DNA of 64,000 nt from Pseudomonas sp. BP8 (GTDB taxonomy: Bacteria > Pseudomonadota > Gammaproteobacteria > Pseudomonadales > Pseudomonadaceae): NCBI RefSeq assembly GCF_017875955.1, contig NZ_JAGINK010000001.1, forward strand, positions 1,650,001 through 1,714,000, given 5' to 3'. Of the stretch, positions 1 to 8,745 are shown piece by piece. The notes under the pieces were generated by a model. It was not told the DNA's origin, ran no database searches, and saw only the letters and a list, made by a program, of their open reading frames with translations. Both the position numbers and the translations under genes were made by a program. Position 1 is the stretch's first letter; the number at the start of each line of letters is the position of its first letter.

Positions 1-499
1 GGCCGGCGGTCAGGGTGGTGTTGGAGATGCGTGCCTTGAGGTTGGCCAGGCCCGCCTTGCTCCACTGGTCGAGGGGCTCGCCATCGCTGTGGGTCAGGGT
101 GCGGTTGTTCGGCCCGGCAATGCTGGCTCGGTCCCGTAGCAGGGCGATAGCGTTGTAGGCGGCGACCTCGGCGGCGAAGCCGACGGTGCCCTGGGTGAAG
201 CCCGAGCTGTAGTTGAGGATGTTGCCCTGCAGCCAGTTCTCGCGGCTGTGGGTTTGCTGGCGGCTGCCATCGCTTTTGCTGTACTTCCATAGGGCCCCGC
301 GGGCTGCGCGTTCGCGGGCGTACCAGTTGCGGGTGGTGCCGGACAGGCTTTGGCCGTCGAAGAAGCCGGTGGCCTGGTCTTGCTCGCTGGTGGATTTGAG
401 GTTGAGCGGGAAGAATTCCTGGCTCGCGGGTTCGGCCTGGGTCAGGGCGCAGAATGCGCCGACGGTAATGGCCAGTGTGGTTTTCTGGAGTAGTCTCAA
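1..499 (-). CDS. OprD-family outer-membrane porin, N-terminal part (runs off the window)
   Basis: The reverse strand encodes a protein starting MRLLQKTTLAITVGAFCAL, a signal peptide ending near TQA, followed by residues typical of OprD-type porins (an NWYARE stretch, then a long run about early strands). About 166 codons are visible; the rest lies beyond base 1. The start is TTG at 497-499: no ATG is available because an in-frame TAA lies a few codons upstream, and AAAGGGAG sits about 6 bases before the TTG. It follows the dipeptide-binding protein on the same strand, as in Pseudomonas dpp loci where an OpdP-like porin lets peptides through the outer membrane. That substrate is inferred from the neighbour; the family call is firm, the exact porin is not. 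Confidence 0.75.
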   Translation of the reverse strand, partial: MRLLQKTTLAITVGAFCALTQAEPASQEFFPLNLKSTSEQDQATGFFDGQSLSGTTRNWYARERAARGALWKYSKSDGSRQQTHSRENWLQGNILNYSSGFTQGTVGFAAEVAAYNAIALLRDRASIAGPNNRTLTHSDGEPLDQWSKAGLANLKARISNTTLTAG

Positions 500-626
500 G
501 ATTGAAGCTCCCTTTCTTTTTTAGTTATCGTCCTGCCTCGTGAGCGGGGCGTTTGTTGCGGTGTTGCCAGGGGTTGCCACGGGATCGCCGGGCAGAAACC
601 ATGCAGCTGCGCTGCCGCGCACATAC

Positions 627-726
627 CCTGTAGGAGCGGGCTTGCCCCGCGAAGAGGCCCGACCGGCCTGCGTGGTGCATGGCACCGGCGTTGCCGGTGT
701 TCGCGGGGCAAGCCCGCTCCTACAGG
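627..726. repeat. REP palindrome pair (P. putida type)
   Basis: Two inverted copies of the REP core face each other: one reads CCTGTAGGAGCGGGCTTG from 627 and its reverse complement ends at 726. They lie in the 406-base gap between the porin and dppA. The rest of the gap (500-626 and 727-853) shows no convincing gene. Confidence 0.85.
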
Positions 727-853
727 GTTTCAATCGACAGTCCTTTACCTCGTGGTCAAGGCGAAATTTCGGCAACAGAATCCCGTTCCTGACCTTACTG
801 GCGTCAGAAAAAGGGCGGCAGGTTGTGAATTCGCTTAGTGCTGTGGGAAGTTT

Positions 854-890
854 CCGATAGCTCGCGACGAAACGTCTGATGAGCTATCGG
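854..890 (-). terminator. Hairpin just downstream of dppA
   Basis: CCGATAGCTC at 854-863 and GAGCTATCGG at 881-890 are perfect inverted repeats (10-bp stem, 17-base loop), ending 15 bases past the dppA stop. On the minus strand the stem is followed by AAACTTCCC, not a T-run, so it may be a weak terminator, an mRNA 3'-end stabiliser or a spacer between dppA and the porin. Confidence 0.4.
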
Positions 891-905
891 AGGGTATCGC
901 GGGCG

Positions 906-2531
906 CTATTTGTCCACGCTTACGCCATAGAAGGAGTTCAAGCCGAACGGACTGATCTTGAAGTCCTTCACCTTGGCGCTCATTGGCTGGTAGACGGTGG
1001 AGTGGGCGATCGGGGTGATCGGCACTTGCTGCTTGAGGATGTGCTGAGCCTGTTGGTACAGCTCAACCCGCTTGGCTTGGTCGGAGGTGGCCTTGGCCTG
1101 CTTGATCAGGTCGTCGTAGGGCTTGTAGCACCACTTGGAGAAGTTGTTGCCGTCGACTGCATCGCAGCCGTACAGGGTGCCCAGCCAGTTATCCGGGTCA
1201 CCGTTGTCACCGCTCCAGCCGATCAGCATGGCGCCTTGCTCACCGCCCTTGGAGCGCTTGATGTACTCGCCCCATTCATAGCTGACGATTTTCGCCTTGA
1301 TGCCGACCTTGGCCCAGTCGGCCTGAAGCATCTCGGCCATCAGCTTGGCATTGGGGTTGTACGGTCGTTGCACCGGCATGGCCCAGAGACTGATCTCGGT
1401 GCCTTCCTTGATGCCGGCTTCCTTGAGCAATTGCCTGGCTTTTTCTGGGTCGTACGGTGCGTCCTTGATGCTGGTGTCGTAGGACCACTGAGTCGGCGGG
1501 ATGGCATTGGACGCGAGCTCGCCAGCGCCCTGGTAGACCGATTCGATGATCTGCTGCTTGTTGACCGCCATGTCCAGCGCTTCGCGGACCTTGAGCTGGG
1601 CCAGCGGGTTAGGGGTGGTGCTGCCCTTGAGCTTATCCATCACGTTGTAGGCGATGTAGCCGAGGTTGAAGCCGGCCTGATGGGGCATCTGTAGCTTGCT
1701 GTCTTCACTGAGCGGCTTGATGTCGGCCGGGCGCGGGAACAGGGTGACCTGGCATTCGTTCTTCTTGAGCTTCTGCATGCGCACCGACGCATCGGTGGTG
1801 ATGGCGAAGATCAGGTTGTCGATCTTGACGTCCTCGGGTTGCCAGTAATCCTTGTTGCCCTTGAAGCGGATCTGCGCGTCTTTCTGGTACTTGCTAAAAA
1901 CAAACGGGCCGGTACCGATCGGCTTCTGGTTGAGATCGGCAGGCTTGCCTTGCTTGAGCAGCTGTTCGGCGTATTCGGCAGACTGGATCGAGGCGAAGCT
2001 CATGGCCAGGTTCTGGATAAAAGCGGCGTCGACCTGGTTGAGGCTGAAACGCACAGTGTGCTCGTCGACCTTTTCGACCTGAGCGATGTTGCTGTCCATG
2101 CCCATGTCGGTGAAGTAGGGGAACTCGGTGGGGTAGGCCTTACGAAAGGGGTGATTCTTGTCGAGCATACGGTTGAAGGTGAACAGCACGTCGTCGGCGT
2201 TGAATTCACGGCTCGGCTTGAAGTAACTGGTGCTGTGGAACTTGACCCCTTCGCGCAGGTGGAAGGTGTAGGTCTTGCCGTCTTCGGCTACCTCCCATTT
2301 TGTCGCCAGGCCCGGGATCACCGTGGTGCCGCCGCGTTCGAACTGGGTCAGGCGGTTGAACACGGTCTCAGCCGAAGCATCGAAGTCGGTTCCGGTCGTG
2401 TACTGCCCGGGATCGAATCCCGCCGGGCTGCCTTCGGAGCAAAACACCAGATTGCTCGCGGCAAGGGCGGACGGGGTGCCGGCGAGCAAACCTGTGCCGA
2501 GCAGGAACGGAATGACTGCGTGTTTGAGCAT
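906..2531 (-). CDS. dppA: Periplasmic dipeptide-binding protein of an ABC transporter (SBP family 5)
   Basis: A 541-residue protein with a signal peptide (MLKHAVIPFLLGTGLLAG, cleavage after ALA near residue 25) and the family-5 solute-binding fold: a GTDFDASAETVFN segment, TFHLREGVKFH, and later GTGPFVFSKY and PYNPNAKLMAEML are typical of DppA/OppA proteins. It would capture di- or oligopeptides in the periplasm for the DppBCDF permease, whose genes are not in this window and would be expected beyond base 1, after the porin. GAGG lies about 5 bases before the ATG. Binding of haem or delta-aminolevulinate, known for some DppA proteins, cannot be judged here. Confidence 0.88.
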   Translation of the reverse strand: MLKHAVIPFLLGTGLLAGTPSALAASNLVFCSEGSPAGFDPGQYTTGTDFDASAETVFNRLTQFERGGTTVIPGLATKWEVAEDGKTYTFHLREGVKFHSTSYFKPSREFNADDVLFTFNRMLDKNHPFRKAYPTEFPYFTDMGMDSNIAQVEKVDEHTVRFSLNQVDAAFIQNLAMSFASIQSAEYAEQLLKQGKPADLNQKPIGTGPFVFSKYQKDAQIRFKGNKDYWQPEDVKIDNLIFAITTDASVRMQKLKKNECQVTLFPRPADIKPLSEDSKLQMPHQAGFNLGYIAYNVMDKLKGSTTPNPLAQLKVREALDMAVNKQQIIESVYQGAGELASNAIPPTQWSYDTSIKDAPYDPEKARQLLKEAGIKEGTEISLWAMPVQRPYNPNAKLMAEMLQADWAKVGIKAKIVSYEWGEYIKRSKGGEQGAMLIGWSGDNGDPDNWLGTLYGCDAVDGNNFSKWCYKPYDDLIKQAKATSDQAKRVELYQQAQHILKQQVPITPIAHSTVYQPMSAKVKDFKISPFGLNSFYGVSVDK

Positions 2532-2804
2532 GGTGGCCTCATTGTTGTCATTTTGGTGTGAGGCGGCCTCGTGAGCCGACCCTTGGATACTTATGCCGGG
2601 CGGATCGCCAATGCAACAGTCTCAAGGATAGCCAGTGGCTAGAATGTGGCACGAGCGTACATCAATGTCGCATCGATGTAAGTTTCGGCGAAGTTGATCG
2701 TTTGCGCGGGGTAAATGATGGCTTTTTGCCGAATATTTCAAGGTGGGGTGTCAAGCAAGATGCGCCTGATAGGCGCGTAGGAAAGTTCTGAAATGTGTGT
2801 AAGT

Positions 2805-2823
2805 GGGGCCGCAAAGCGGCCCC
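2805..2823 (-). terminator. GC-rich hairpin after the SIMPL gene
   Basis: A perfect stem GGGGCCGC-AAA-GCGGCCCC lies 24 bases past the stop of the gene at 2847-3563 in its transcription direction. It has no clear T-run. The same 19-base hairpin occurs at 23417-23435 followed by TCTTTT. The remaining gap (2532-2804) upstream of dppA must hold the dppA promoter; no confident -35/-10 pair was found. Confidence 0.45.
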
Positions 2824-2846
2824 AAGCAGTGCGAAAGGTTTAGCCG

Positions 2847-3563
2847 TTAAGGCATCTGTACTTCGATCAGCCCATCGGCATTCATGCTGACCTCGCTGGT
2901 GCCGGCTTCAATGTCCGGCGTCGCCGCTTCGTCAGCCGCGCCCATGGCTTTCATCGCCATCGGTGCGCTGCGCAGGTAAGGGCGCGGGTAGCCGCTGCTA
3001 TTGAGGTTCAGGTTGACCACCTTGTAGCCCTTGCCACCCAGTGCTTCGGTCGCCAGCTGGGCGCGGGCCTTGAACGCGTTGACCGCATCCTTGAGCAGCT
3101 CATCTTCGCTGGTCTTGCGGGTAGCGGGGGCGATCGAGAAGTCCATGCCGCCCATCTTCAGATCCTGCAGCAGATCGCCGGTAAGCTTGGACAAGGCCGG
3201 GAAGTCGGCGCTCTCCAGGCGCAACTCGGCGCGCTCGCGCCAGCCGGTGATCTTCTGGCCCTTGGCGTCGTACACCGGGTAGCTGTTGCGGCTGCCCTGG
3301 CTGATTTTCACTTCCTTGACCTGGCGGGCCTGTTGCACGGCCTTGTTCATGGTCTCGGTGATGTCCTTGGCGAGCTTGCCCGGATCGCTGTTCTGGGCTT
3401 CGCTGTACAGTGTCACGACCATCAGATCGCGCGGCACTTCCTTGCTGACTTCGGCGCGCAGCGAGACCTGGTTGTAGCGCGGCTCATCGGCAGCCAGCGC
3501 CGGCAGGCTGGCCAACAAGCCGCAAGAGAGAATGAAGGCAGTGCCGCGACGAGGAATTTGCAT
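2847..3563 (-). CDS. SIMPL-domain (DUF541) periplasmic protein
   Basis: The product (238 residues) has a signal peptide, MQIPRRGTAFILSCGLLASL with cleavage after ALA, and a SIMPL/DUF541 body: VSLRAEVSKEVPRDLMVVTLYSEAQ, then a central region with KISQGSRNSYPVYD and a C-terminal half ending in IEVQMP. The family's function is poorly known; the E. coli member YggE is linked to oxidative stress. The longest open frame begins at 3617, but the ATG at 3561-3563 is preferred because AAGGAG precedes it by 7 bases and it starts the signal peptide. It is a single gene divergent from roxS, so both may share the 200-base promoter region. Confidence 0.8.
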   Translation of the reverse strand: MQIPRRGTAFILSCGLLASLPALAADEPRYNQVSLRAEVSKEVPRDLMVVTLYSEAQNSDPGKLAKDITETMNKAVQQARQVKEVKISQGSRNSYPVYDAKGQKITGWRERAELRLESADFPALSKLTGDLLQDLKMGGMDFSIAPATRKTSEDELLKDAVNAFKARAQLATEALGGKGYKVVNLNLNSSGYPRPYLRSAPMAMKAMGAADEAATPDIEAGTSEVSMNADGLIEVQMP

Positions 3564-3766
3564 GTGTGACTCCTTGGCAAAATAGAGGCGCGGAGGCGTT
3601 GTATCCTTTCCACGCATGGCCGATCAGACCGGCAACAGTGTAGTGGGTTCACGCCTGCCATCAGCAAGCTGTGACAAAGTGTGGCGCTTTGCCGCATCGC
3701 TGCAGCGAGGGGCCCGGCTTCGGTATACTCCAGCCGATTTTCCTGGAGCACTCATCAGGAGAGCTC

Positions 3767-5026
3767 ATGCTCGCTGCCGCCCATCCGCTGTCCGCTACAC
3801 GCCAGAACCTCTGGCGCCTGACCGTCATTCGCGTCCTGGTCCTGGCTGCCCAGGCAGGCTCGGTGGGCGTTGCCTACTGGACCGAACTGCTACCGCTGCC
3901 CTGGTTGTCGCTGGTCGCGACGCTGGTGCTGTCGTCATTTCTGTGTGCCTTCACCGCCCTGCGCTTGCGCTTGTCGCTGCCGGTCACCGAGCTCGAGTAC
4001 GCTTTCCAGCTGGCCTGCGACCTGCTGATTCACAGTGCCTTGCTGTATTACTCGGGCGGCTCGACCAACCCGTTCGTGTCGTATTACCTGGTGCCGCTGG
4101 CGATTGCCGCGGTGACCTTGCCGTGGCTCTATTCGCTGGTGCTCTCGGGCCTCGCCCTGGCGGCCTATAGCTTGCTGCTGGTGCAGTTCTACCCGCTCGA
4201 AACACTGCCGCTGGCCCGCGACAAGATGCAGGTCTATGGCATGTGGCTGAGTATCGCCCTGGCAGCAGCGGTGATTACCTTCTTTGCCGCACGCATGGCC
4301 GAGGAGCTGCGCCGTCAGGAGCAGCTGCGCGGCGAGCGGCGCGAAGAAAGCCTGCGCGACGAGCAGTTGCTGGCGGTTGCGACCCAGGCCGCAGGGGCCG
4401 CCCACGAGCTGGGTACGCCCTTGTCGACCATGAGCGTGCTGCTCAACGAGATGCGCCAGGATCACCACGACGCACAACTGCAGGAAGACCTGGCAATCCT
4501 TCAGGACCAGGTCAAACTGTGCAAACAGACCTTGCAGCAACTGGTGCGCGCCGCCGAAGCCAACCGGCGCATGGCGATCGTCGAACAGGACGTCACCGCC
4601 TGGCTGGACGAAGCGCTCAACCGCTGGCATTTGATGCGCCCGGAGGCCAGCTATCGCTTCCAGCGCCTGCGCGATGGCCAGGTGCCTCAGCTGTCGCCGC
4701 CGCCGGACCTCACCCAGGCCCTGCTAAACCTGTTGAACAATGCTGCCGATGCCTGCCCGGATGATCTGGAAGTACGCCTGGACTGGGACGCCCAGGACAT
4801 CATCATCAGTATCCGCGACCATGGCCCGGGTATCCCACCGGCCATCGCCGAGGCCATCGGCAAACCTTTCTTTACCACCAAGGGCAAGGGCTTCGGCCTG
4901 GGCCTGTTCCTGAGCAAAGCCAGCGTCACGCGTGCGGGCGGCTCGGTGAAACTCTATAGTCATGAGCAGGGCGGCACGCTGACCGAGCTGCGCCTGCCCC
5001 ATGGCAAGCGAGGAGATGAACAATGA
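3767..5026 (+). CDS. roxS: Redox-sensing histidine kinase RoxS (RegB/PrrB family)
   Basis: A 419-residue membrane kinase. About six hydrophobic segments fill residues 18-175. Between them lies GGSTNPFVSYYLVPL (97-111), the quinone-binding signature of RegB-type kinases. The H-box AAHELGTPLSTM puts the phospho-acceptor at His213, and ATPase boxes follow (NLLNNAADA, DHGPGIPP, GKGFGLGLFL). It senses the redox state of the respiratory quinone pool and phosphorylates RoxR. The open frame starts at 3671; the ATG at 3767 is chosen because CAGGAGAG lies directly upstream and the hydrophobic region begins soon after. It overlaps roxR by 4 bases (ATGA). Confidence 0.92.
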   Translation: MLAAAHPLSATRQNLWRLTVIRVLVLAAQAGSVGVAYWTELLPLPWLSLVATLVLSSFLCAFTALRLRLSLPVTELEYAFQLACDLLIHSALLYYSGGSTNPFVSYYLVPLAIAAVTLPWLYSLVLSGLALAAYSLLLVQFYPLETLPLARDKMQVYGMWLSIALAAAVITFFAARMAEELRRQEQLRGERREESLRDEQLLAVATQAAGAAHELGTPLSTMSVLLNEMRQDHHDAQLQEDLAILQDQVKLCKQTLQQLVRAAEANRRMAIVEQDVTAWLDEALNRWHLMRPEASYRFQRLRDGQVPQLSPPPDLTQALLNLLNNAADACPDDLEVRLDWDAQDIIISIRDHGPGIPPAIAEAIGKPFFTTKGKGFGLGLFLSKASVTRAGGSVKLYSHEQGGTLTELRLPHGKRGDEQ

Positions 5027-5583
5027 GCGATGAAATTCAGGTCGAAGGCGAAGAGCTGCCGCATTTGTTGCTGGTGGACGACGACGCCACTTTCACCCGG
5101 GTCATGTCCCGTGCCATGAGCCGTCGCGGCTTTCGCGTGAGCACTGCCTCGTCGGCCGAAGAAGGCTTGATCCTGGCCCAGAACGACCTGCCGGACTACG
5201 CCGCGCTGGACCTCAAGATGGAGGGCGACTCCGGCCTGGTGCTGCTGCCCAAGCTGCTGGAGATGGACCCGGAGATGCGCGTGGTGATCCTCACCGGTTA
5301 CTCGAGCATCGCCACCGCGGTCGAGGCGATCAAGCGCGGTGCCTGCAACTACCTGTGCAAGCCGGCCGATGCCGATGATGTGCTGGCGGCGTTGTTGTCC
5401 GAGCATGCCGACCTGGATTCGCTGGTGCCGGAAAACCCGATGTCGGTGGACCGCCTGCAGTGGGAGCATATCCAGCGCGTGCTCGGCGAGCATGAAGGCA
5501 ATATCTCCGCGACCGCGCGGGCACTGGGCATGCACCGGCGCACGTTGCAGCGCAAGTTGCAGAAGCGTCCGGTACGCCGCTAG
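5023..5583 (+). CDS. roxR: Response regulator RoxR (RegA/PrrA family)
   Basis: A 186-residue regulator with an N-terminal receiver domain (LLLVDDDATF, acidic pocket at 19-21; phospho-acceptor Asp63 in YAALDLKMEG; ILTGYSS; conserved Lys in YLCKPADADD) and a Fis-type helix-turn-helix at the C-terminus (NISATARALGMHRRTLQRKL). With RoxS it controls terminal oxidases and redox-linked genes in pseudomonads. The start overlaps the roxS stop, so translation is probably coupled. A REP hairpin follows the stop codon and may act as the boundary to the convergent efflux genes. Confidence 0.92.
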   Translation: MSDEIQVEGEELPHLLLVDDDATFTRVMSRAMSRRGFRVSTASSAEEGLILAQNDLPDYAALDLKMEGDSGLVLLPKLLEMDPEMRVVILTGYSSIATAVEAIKRGACNYLCKPADADDVLAALLSEHADLDSLVPENPMSVDRLQWEHIQRVLGEHEGNISATARALGMHRRTLQRKLQKRPVRR

Positions 5584-5596
5584 TCAGGTAGGTGTC

Positions 5597-5671
5597 GCCT
5601 GTGCGGGCCACTTCGCGGGGCACCCCCCTCCTGTAGGAGCGGGCTTGCCCCGCGAAGTGGCCCGTACAGGC
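5597..5671. repeat. REP-containing long hairpin between convergent genes
   Basis: GCCTGTGCGGGCCACTTC from 5597 and its near-perfect reverse complement ending at 5671 form a stem of about 26 bp with one mismatch. The right arm carries a REP core (CTGTAGGAGCGGGCTTGCC). It lies between the roxR stop and the convergent RND pump gene and could serve as a bidirectional transcript end. Confidence 0.75.
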
Positions 5672-5681
5672 GAGGCAAATG

Positions 5682-8600
5682 TCATGACCCCACTGCTTGT
5701 GTTTCCCGCGCCGCCGTCTTGTGCGCCAGCAGCGTGTAAATACAGGGCAAGACGAACAGGGTAAACAAGGTTCCGATCGACATCCCGGTGGCAATCACCA
5801 TACCGATATCGAACCGGCTCACCGCCCCGGCGCCCGTGGCCAGAATCAACGGCACCATGCCAAACACCATCGCCGCCGTGGTCATCAGCACCGGCCGCAA
5901 GCGAATCGCCGCCGCTTCCTCGATCGCCTCACGAACCCCCAGGCCCTTGTCTGCGCGCAACTGGTTGGCAAACTCGACGATCAGGATGCCATGCTTGGTG
6001 ATCAGGCCGATCAACGTCACCAGCCCGACCTGGGTATAGATGTTCATGCTCGACACGCCGAGAAACAACGGCAGCAACGCGCCGCAAATCGACAAGGGCA
6101 CCGTCACCAGGATCACCAGTGGGTCACGGAAACTTTCGAACTGCGCCGCCAGTACCAGGAAGATGATCGCCAATGCCAGGCCAAACGTAACCCACAGCGC
6201 GCTGCCCTCCTGGACGAACTGCCGTGCTACCCCGGCGTAGTCCACCGAGAACCCCTCCGGTGCTTCTTCGCGGGCGATCTGCCGAACGGTGTCGAGCGCC
6301 TCGCTCATGCTCACGATCGGCACGCCCTGGATGATCGCCGAGTTGAGTTGCTGAAACTGGTTGAGCTGGCGCGGGCGAGCGCGATCGCTGAGGGTGATCA
6401 GGGTCGACAGCGCGAGCAACTGGCCTTGATCGTTCTTCACGTAATAGTTGTTCAGCCAGCCCGGGTTGTCCCGGTAGGCCCGTTCAACCTGGGCAATCAC
6501 CTTGTAACTGCGCCCCTCGAGGGTAAAACGGTTGATCTCCGCTTCGCCCAGCAGCGTCGCCAGGGTACCGCCCAGGACATCCATCGACACGCCCATCTGC
6601 GCTGCCTTGGCGCGGTCGATATCGACCACCACTTCCGGTTTGTCGAAGGCCAGGTCGATGTCGAGAAAGGCGAACTTGCCCGAGGCCTGGGCGCGCTCCT
6701 TGACCCGTTGGGCGACCTCGAGCAAGGCCGGGTAGTCGCCAGCGGTATTGATCACGAACTGGAACGGCAGGCCTTCGCCGGTGCCGGGCAGCGACGGCAG
6801 GTTGAAGCCGAAGATCTGCAGCCCGCCGATCTCCTCGAGCTTGGCCTGGACCAGTGGCAACAACTCCATCTGGCTGCGTTCGCGCTCGTTCCAGGGCTTG
6901 AGCAGAAAGCCGCCGATCCCACTTTGCACGCCGTTGAAGCCGTTGATCTGGAACGACGAGTAGTACTCCGGGAAGCCCTTGAAGAGGGGCGTGAACTGAT
7001 CGGTGTAGCTGTTCAGGTAATCGAGGTTGGTCGGCTGCGGCGCACTGCTGATCATGAAGATCACACCTTGGTCTTCGTTGGGGGCCAACTCGCTCTGAGT
7101 GAACTTGAGCAGCACCGGGATCAGGCACAGGATGATCACGGCGAACACCAGCACCACCGGCCGGCTGTTGAGCGTGCCATGCAGCAGGCGCTGGTAGCGA
7201 ACCTTGAGCCCTTCGAAAATGACGTCGAGGCGATGCGCCAATCCCGTCGGGTTCTGCTCGCTGCGCAGGAGCAGGGCGCACATCATCGGTGACAGGGTCA
7301 GGGCAACGATGCCCGAGATGACCACCGCGCCGGCCAGGGTCAGCGCGAACTCCTTGAACAAGGCCCCGGTCAGCCCTTGCAGGAAGCCGATCGGTGCATA
7401 CACGGCGGCCAGGGTGATGGTCATCGACACCACCGGCATGGCGATCTCCCGTGCGCCTTCAAGGGCGGCATCGAACGGCGTCTTGCCTTCTTCGATATGG
7501 CGGTGGATGTTTTCCACCACGACGATGGCGTCGTCGACCACCAGGCCGATGGCCAGGACCATCGCCAGTAGGGTCAGCAGGTTCAGCGAGTAACCCATCA
7601 TCTGCATGAAGAACAGCACGCCGATCATCGACAGGGGAATGGTGATCACCGGAATCAGCACCGAACGCAGCGCGCCGAGGAACAGGAACACCACGACGAT
7701 CACGATCAGCACCGCTTCGCCGAGGGTCTTGATCACCTCGTCGATCGAGGCCTGGATGAACAGCGTGGCGTCATAGGCGATGGACACCTTGAGCGCGGCC
7801 GGCAGTTGGCTTTCCAGCTCGGGCATGATCCGCCGCACTTCCTTGATCACTTCCAGCGGGTTGGCCGCCGGGGTCGCCTTGATGCCGATATACACCGACG
7901 GCGTGCCGTCGAACGAGCTGACCGTGTCGTAGTTTTCCGCGCCCATCTCGACCCGCGCCACGTCGCCGAGCAGCACCCGGGTATCGCCGTCGGTCTTCAG
8001 CGGCAGGGCGGCAAATGCCTCTGGCGACTTTAACTCGGTGGTGGCGTTGATGCTGGTGACCACGTACTCGCCCTTCACCTCACCGGCGGCAGAGAGGAAG
8101 TTGTAGCGGCGTACCGCCGCCGTGACGTCGTTGGCCGAGAGGCCGAAACCGGCCAGCTTCACCGGGTCGAGCCAGATGCGCATGGCGAACACCTGGTTGC
8201 CGAGGATTTCTGCTTCGGCCATGCCGGGCAGGGTGGCCAGCTTGGGCTGAATCACCCGCGACAGGTAGTCGGTGATCTGCGGGTTGCTCATCTGTTCGCT
8301 GTAGAAGCTGATGTACATCAGTGCCGAGGCATCCGCCGCTTCCTTGCTCAGCACCGGCGCTTCGGACTCTTGCGGCAGCTTGTTGCGCACTTCGTTGGCC
8401 TTGGCCAGCAGTTCGGTGAACAAGCGGTCGCTGTTGGCGCCGATGCGCGCGTAGATCGAAATGATCGAGAAGTTCTGCCGGCTTACCGAGGTCATGTAGT
8501 CGATGCCTTCGGCGCTGGCCAGGCTCTGTTGCAGCGGCTGGGTAATGTAGCCCTGGATGGTCTCGGCATTGGCCCCGGGGTAGGCGGTGGTCACCGTGAT

Positions 8601-8732
8601 CAGGGCGTTTTCCATCTGCGGGTATTGGCGGATCTGCAGCTTGCTCCACGCCTGGAAGCCAAGCAGCAGGATCAGCAGGCTGACCACGCTGGCCAGCACC
8701 GGGCGGCGGATGAACGGGTCGGTGAACGCCAT
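5682..8732 (-). CDS. mexW: RND efflux pump inner-membrane transporter (HAE1 family, MexW-like)
   Basis: A protein of 1016 residues, the normal length for an HAE1 drug/proton antiporter. It begins MAFTDPFIRRPVLASVVS, with the first transmembrane segment at once, then a porter domain (ENALITVTTAYPGANAETIQ), and a second half with the repeated fold. The proton-relay motif GLVVDDAIVVVENIHRH in TM4 keeps both Asp residues. The start at 8730-8732 has AGGAGG 6 bases upstream; an extra 29 codons in the open frame overlap the partner gene and are not needed. The MexW assignment rests on recalled sequence and on synteny: in P. aeruginosa mexVW sits next to the icmP cluster, as here. It would use a separately encoded channel such as OprM/TtgC. 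Confidence 0.85.
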   Translation of the reverse strand: MAFTDPFIRRPVLASVVSLLILLLGFQAWSKLQIRQYPQMENALITVTTAYPGANAETIQGYITQPLQQSLASAEGIDYMTSVSRQNFSIISIYARIGANSDRLFTELLAKANEVRNKLPQESEAPVLSKEAADASALMYISFYSEQMSNPQITDYLSRVIQPKLATLPGMAEAEILGNQVFAMRIWLDPVKLAGFGLSANDVTAAVRRYNFLSAAGEVKGEYVVTSINATTELKSPEAFAALPLKTDGDTRVLLGDVARVEMGAENYDTVSSFDGTPSVYIGIKATPAANPLEVIKEVRRIMPELESQLPAALKVSIAYDATLFIQASIDEVIKTLGEAVLIVIVVVFLFLGALRSVLIPVITIPLSMIGVLFFMQMMGYSLNLLTLLAMVLAIGLVVDDAIVVVENIHRHIEEGKTPFDAALEGAREIAMPVVSMTITLAAVYAPIGFLQGLTGALFKEFALTLAGAVVISGIVALTLSPMMCALLLRSEQNPTGLAHRLDVIFEGLKVRYQRLLHGTLNSRPVVLVFAVIILCLIPVLLKFTQSELAPNEDQGVIFMISSAPQPTNLDYLNSYTDQFTPLFKGFPEYYSSFQINGFNGVQSGIGGFLLKPWNERERSQMELLPLVQAKLEEIGGLQIFGFNLPSLPGTGEGLPFQFVINTAGDYPALLEVAQRVKERAQASGKFAFLDIDLAFDKPEVVVDIDRAKAAQMGVSMDVLGGTLATLLGEAEINRFTLEGRSYKVIAQVERAYRDNPGWLNNYYVKNDQGQLLALSTLITLSDRARPRQLNQFQQLNSAIIQGVPIVSMSEALDTVRQIAREEAPEGFSVDYAGVARQFVQEGSALWVTFGLALAIIFLVLAAQFESFRDPLVILVTVPLSICGALLPLFLGVSSMNIYTQVGLVTLIGLITKHGILIVEFANQLRADKGLGVREAIEEAAAIRLRPVLMTTAAMVFGMVPLILATGAGAVSRFDIGMVIATGMSIGTLFTLFVLPCIYTLLAHKTAARETQAVGS

Positions 8733-8745
8733 GCCAGCCTCCTGA

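Noticed and set aside
879..1694. Open frame of 271 codons on the plus strand
   Set aside because: It is antisense to dppA, a high-GC shadow frame with low-complexity Val/Leu/Gly/Asp composition.
2649..2665. TGGCAC followed by TACAT, resembling a sigma-54 promoter
   Set aside because: The -12 half does not fit TTGCA and the element would point away from dppA with no gene to serve.
2558..2791. Open frame of 77 codons upstream of dppA
   Set aside because: No ribosome-binding site, no recognisable domain, and it covers the region where the dppA promoter must be.
5697..7292. Long plus-strand open frame (531 codons)
   Set aside because: Antisense to the RND pump gene, whose full-length match leaves no doubt about the coding strand; His/Arg/Gln-rich product.
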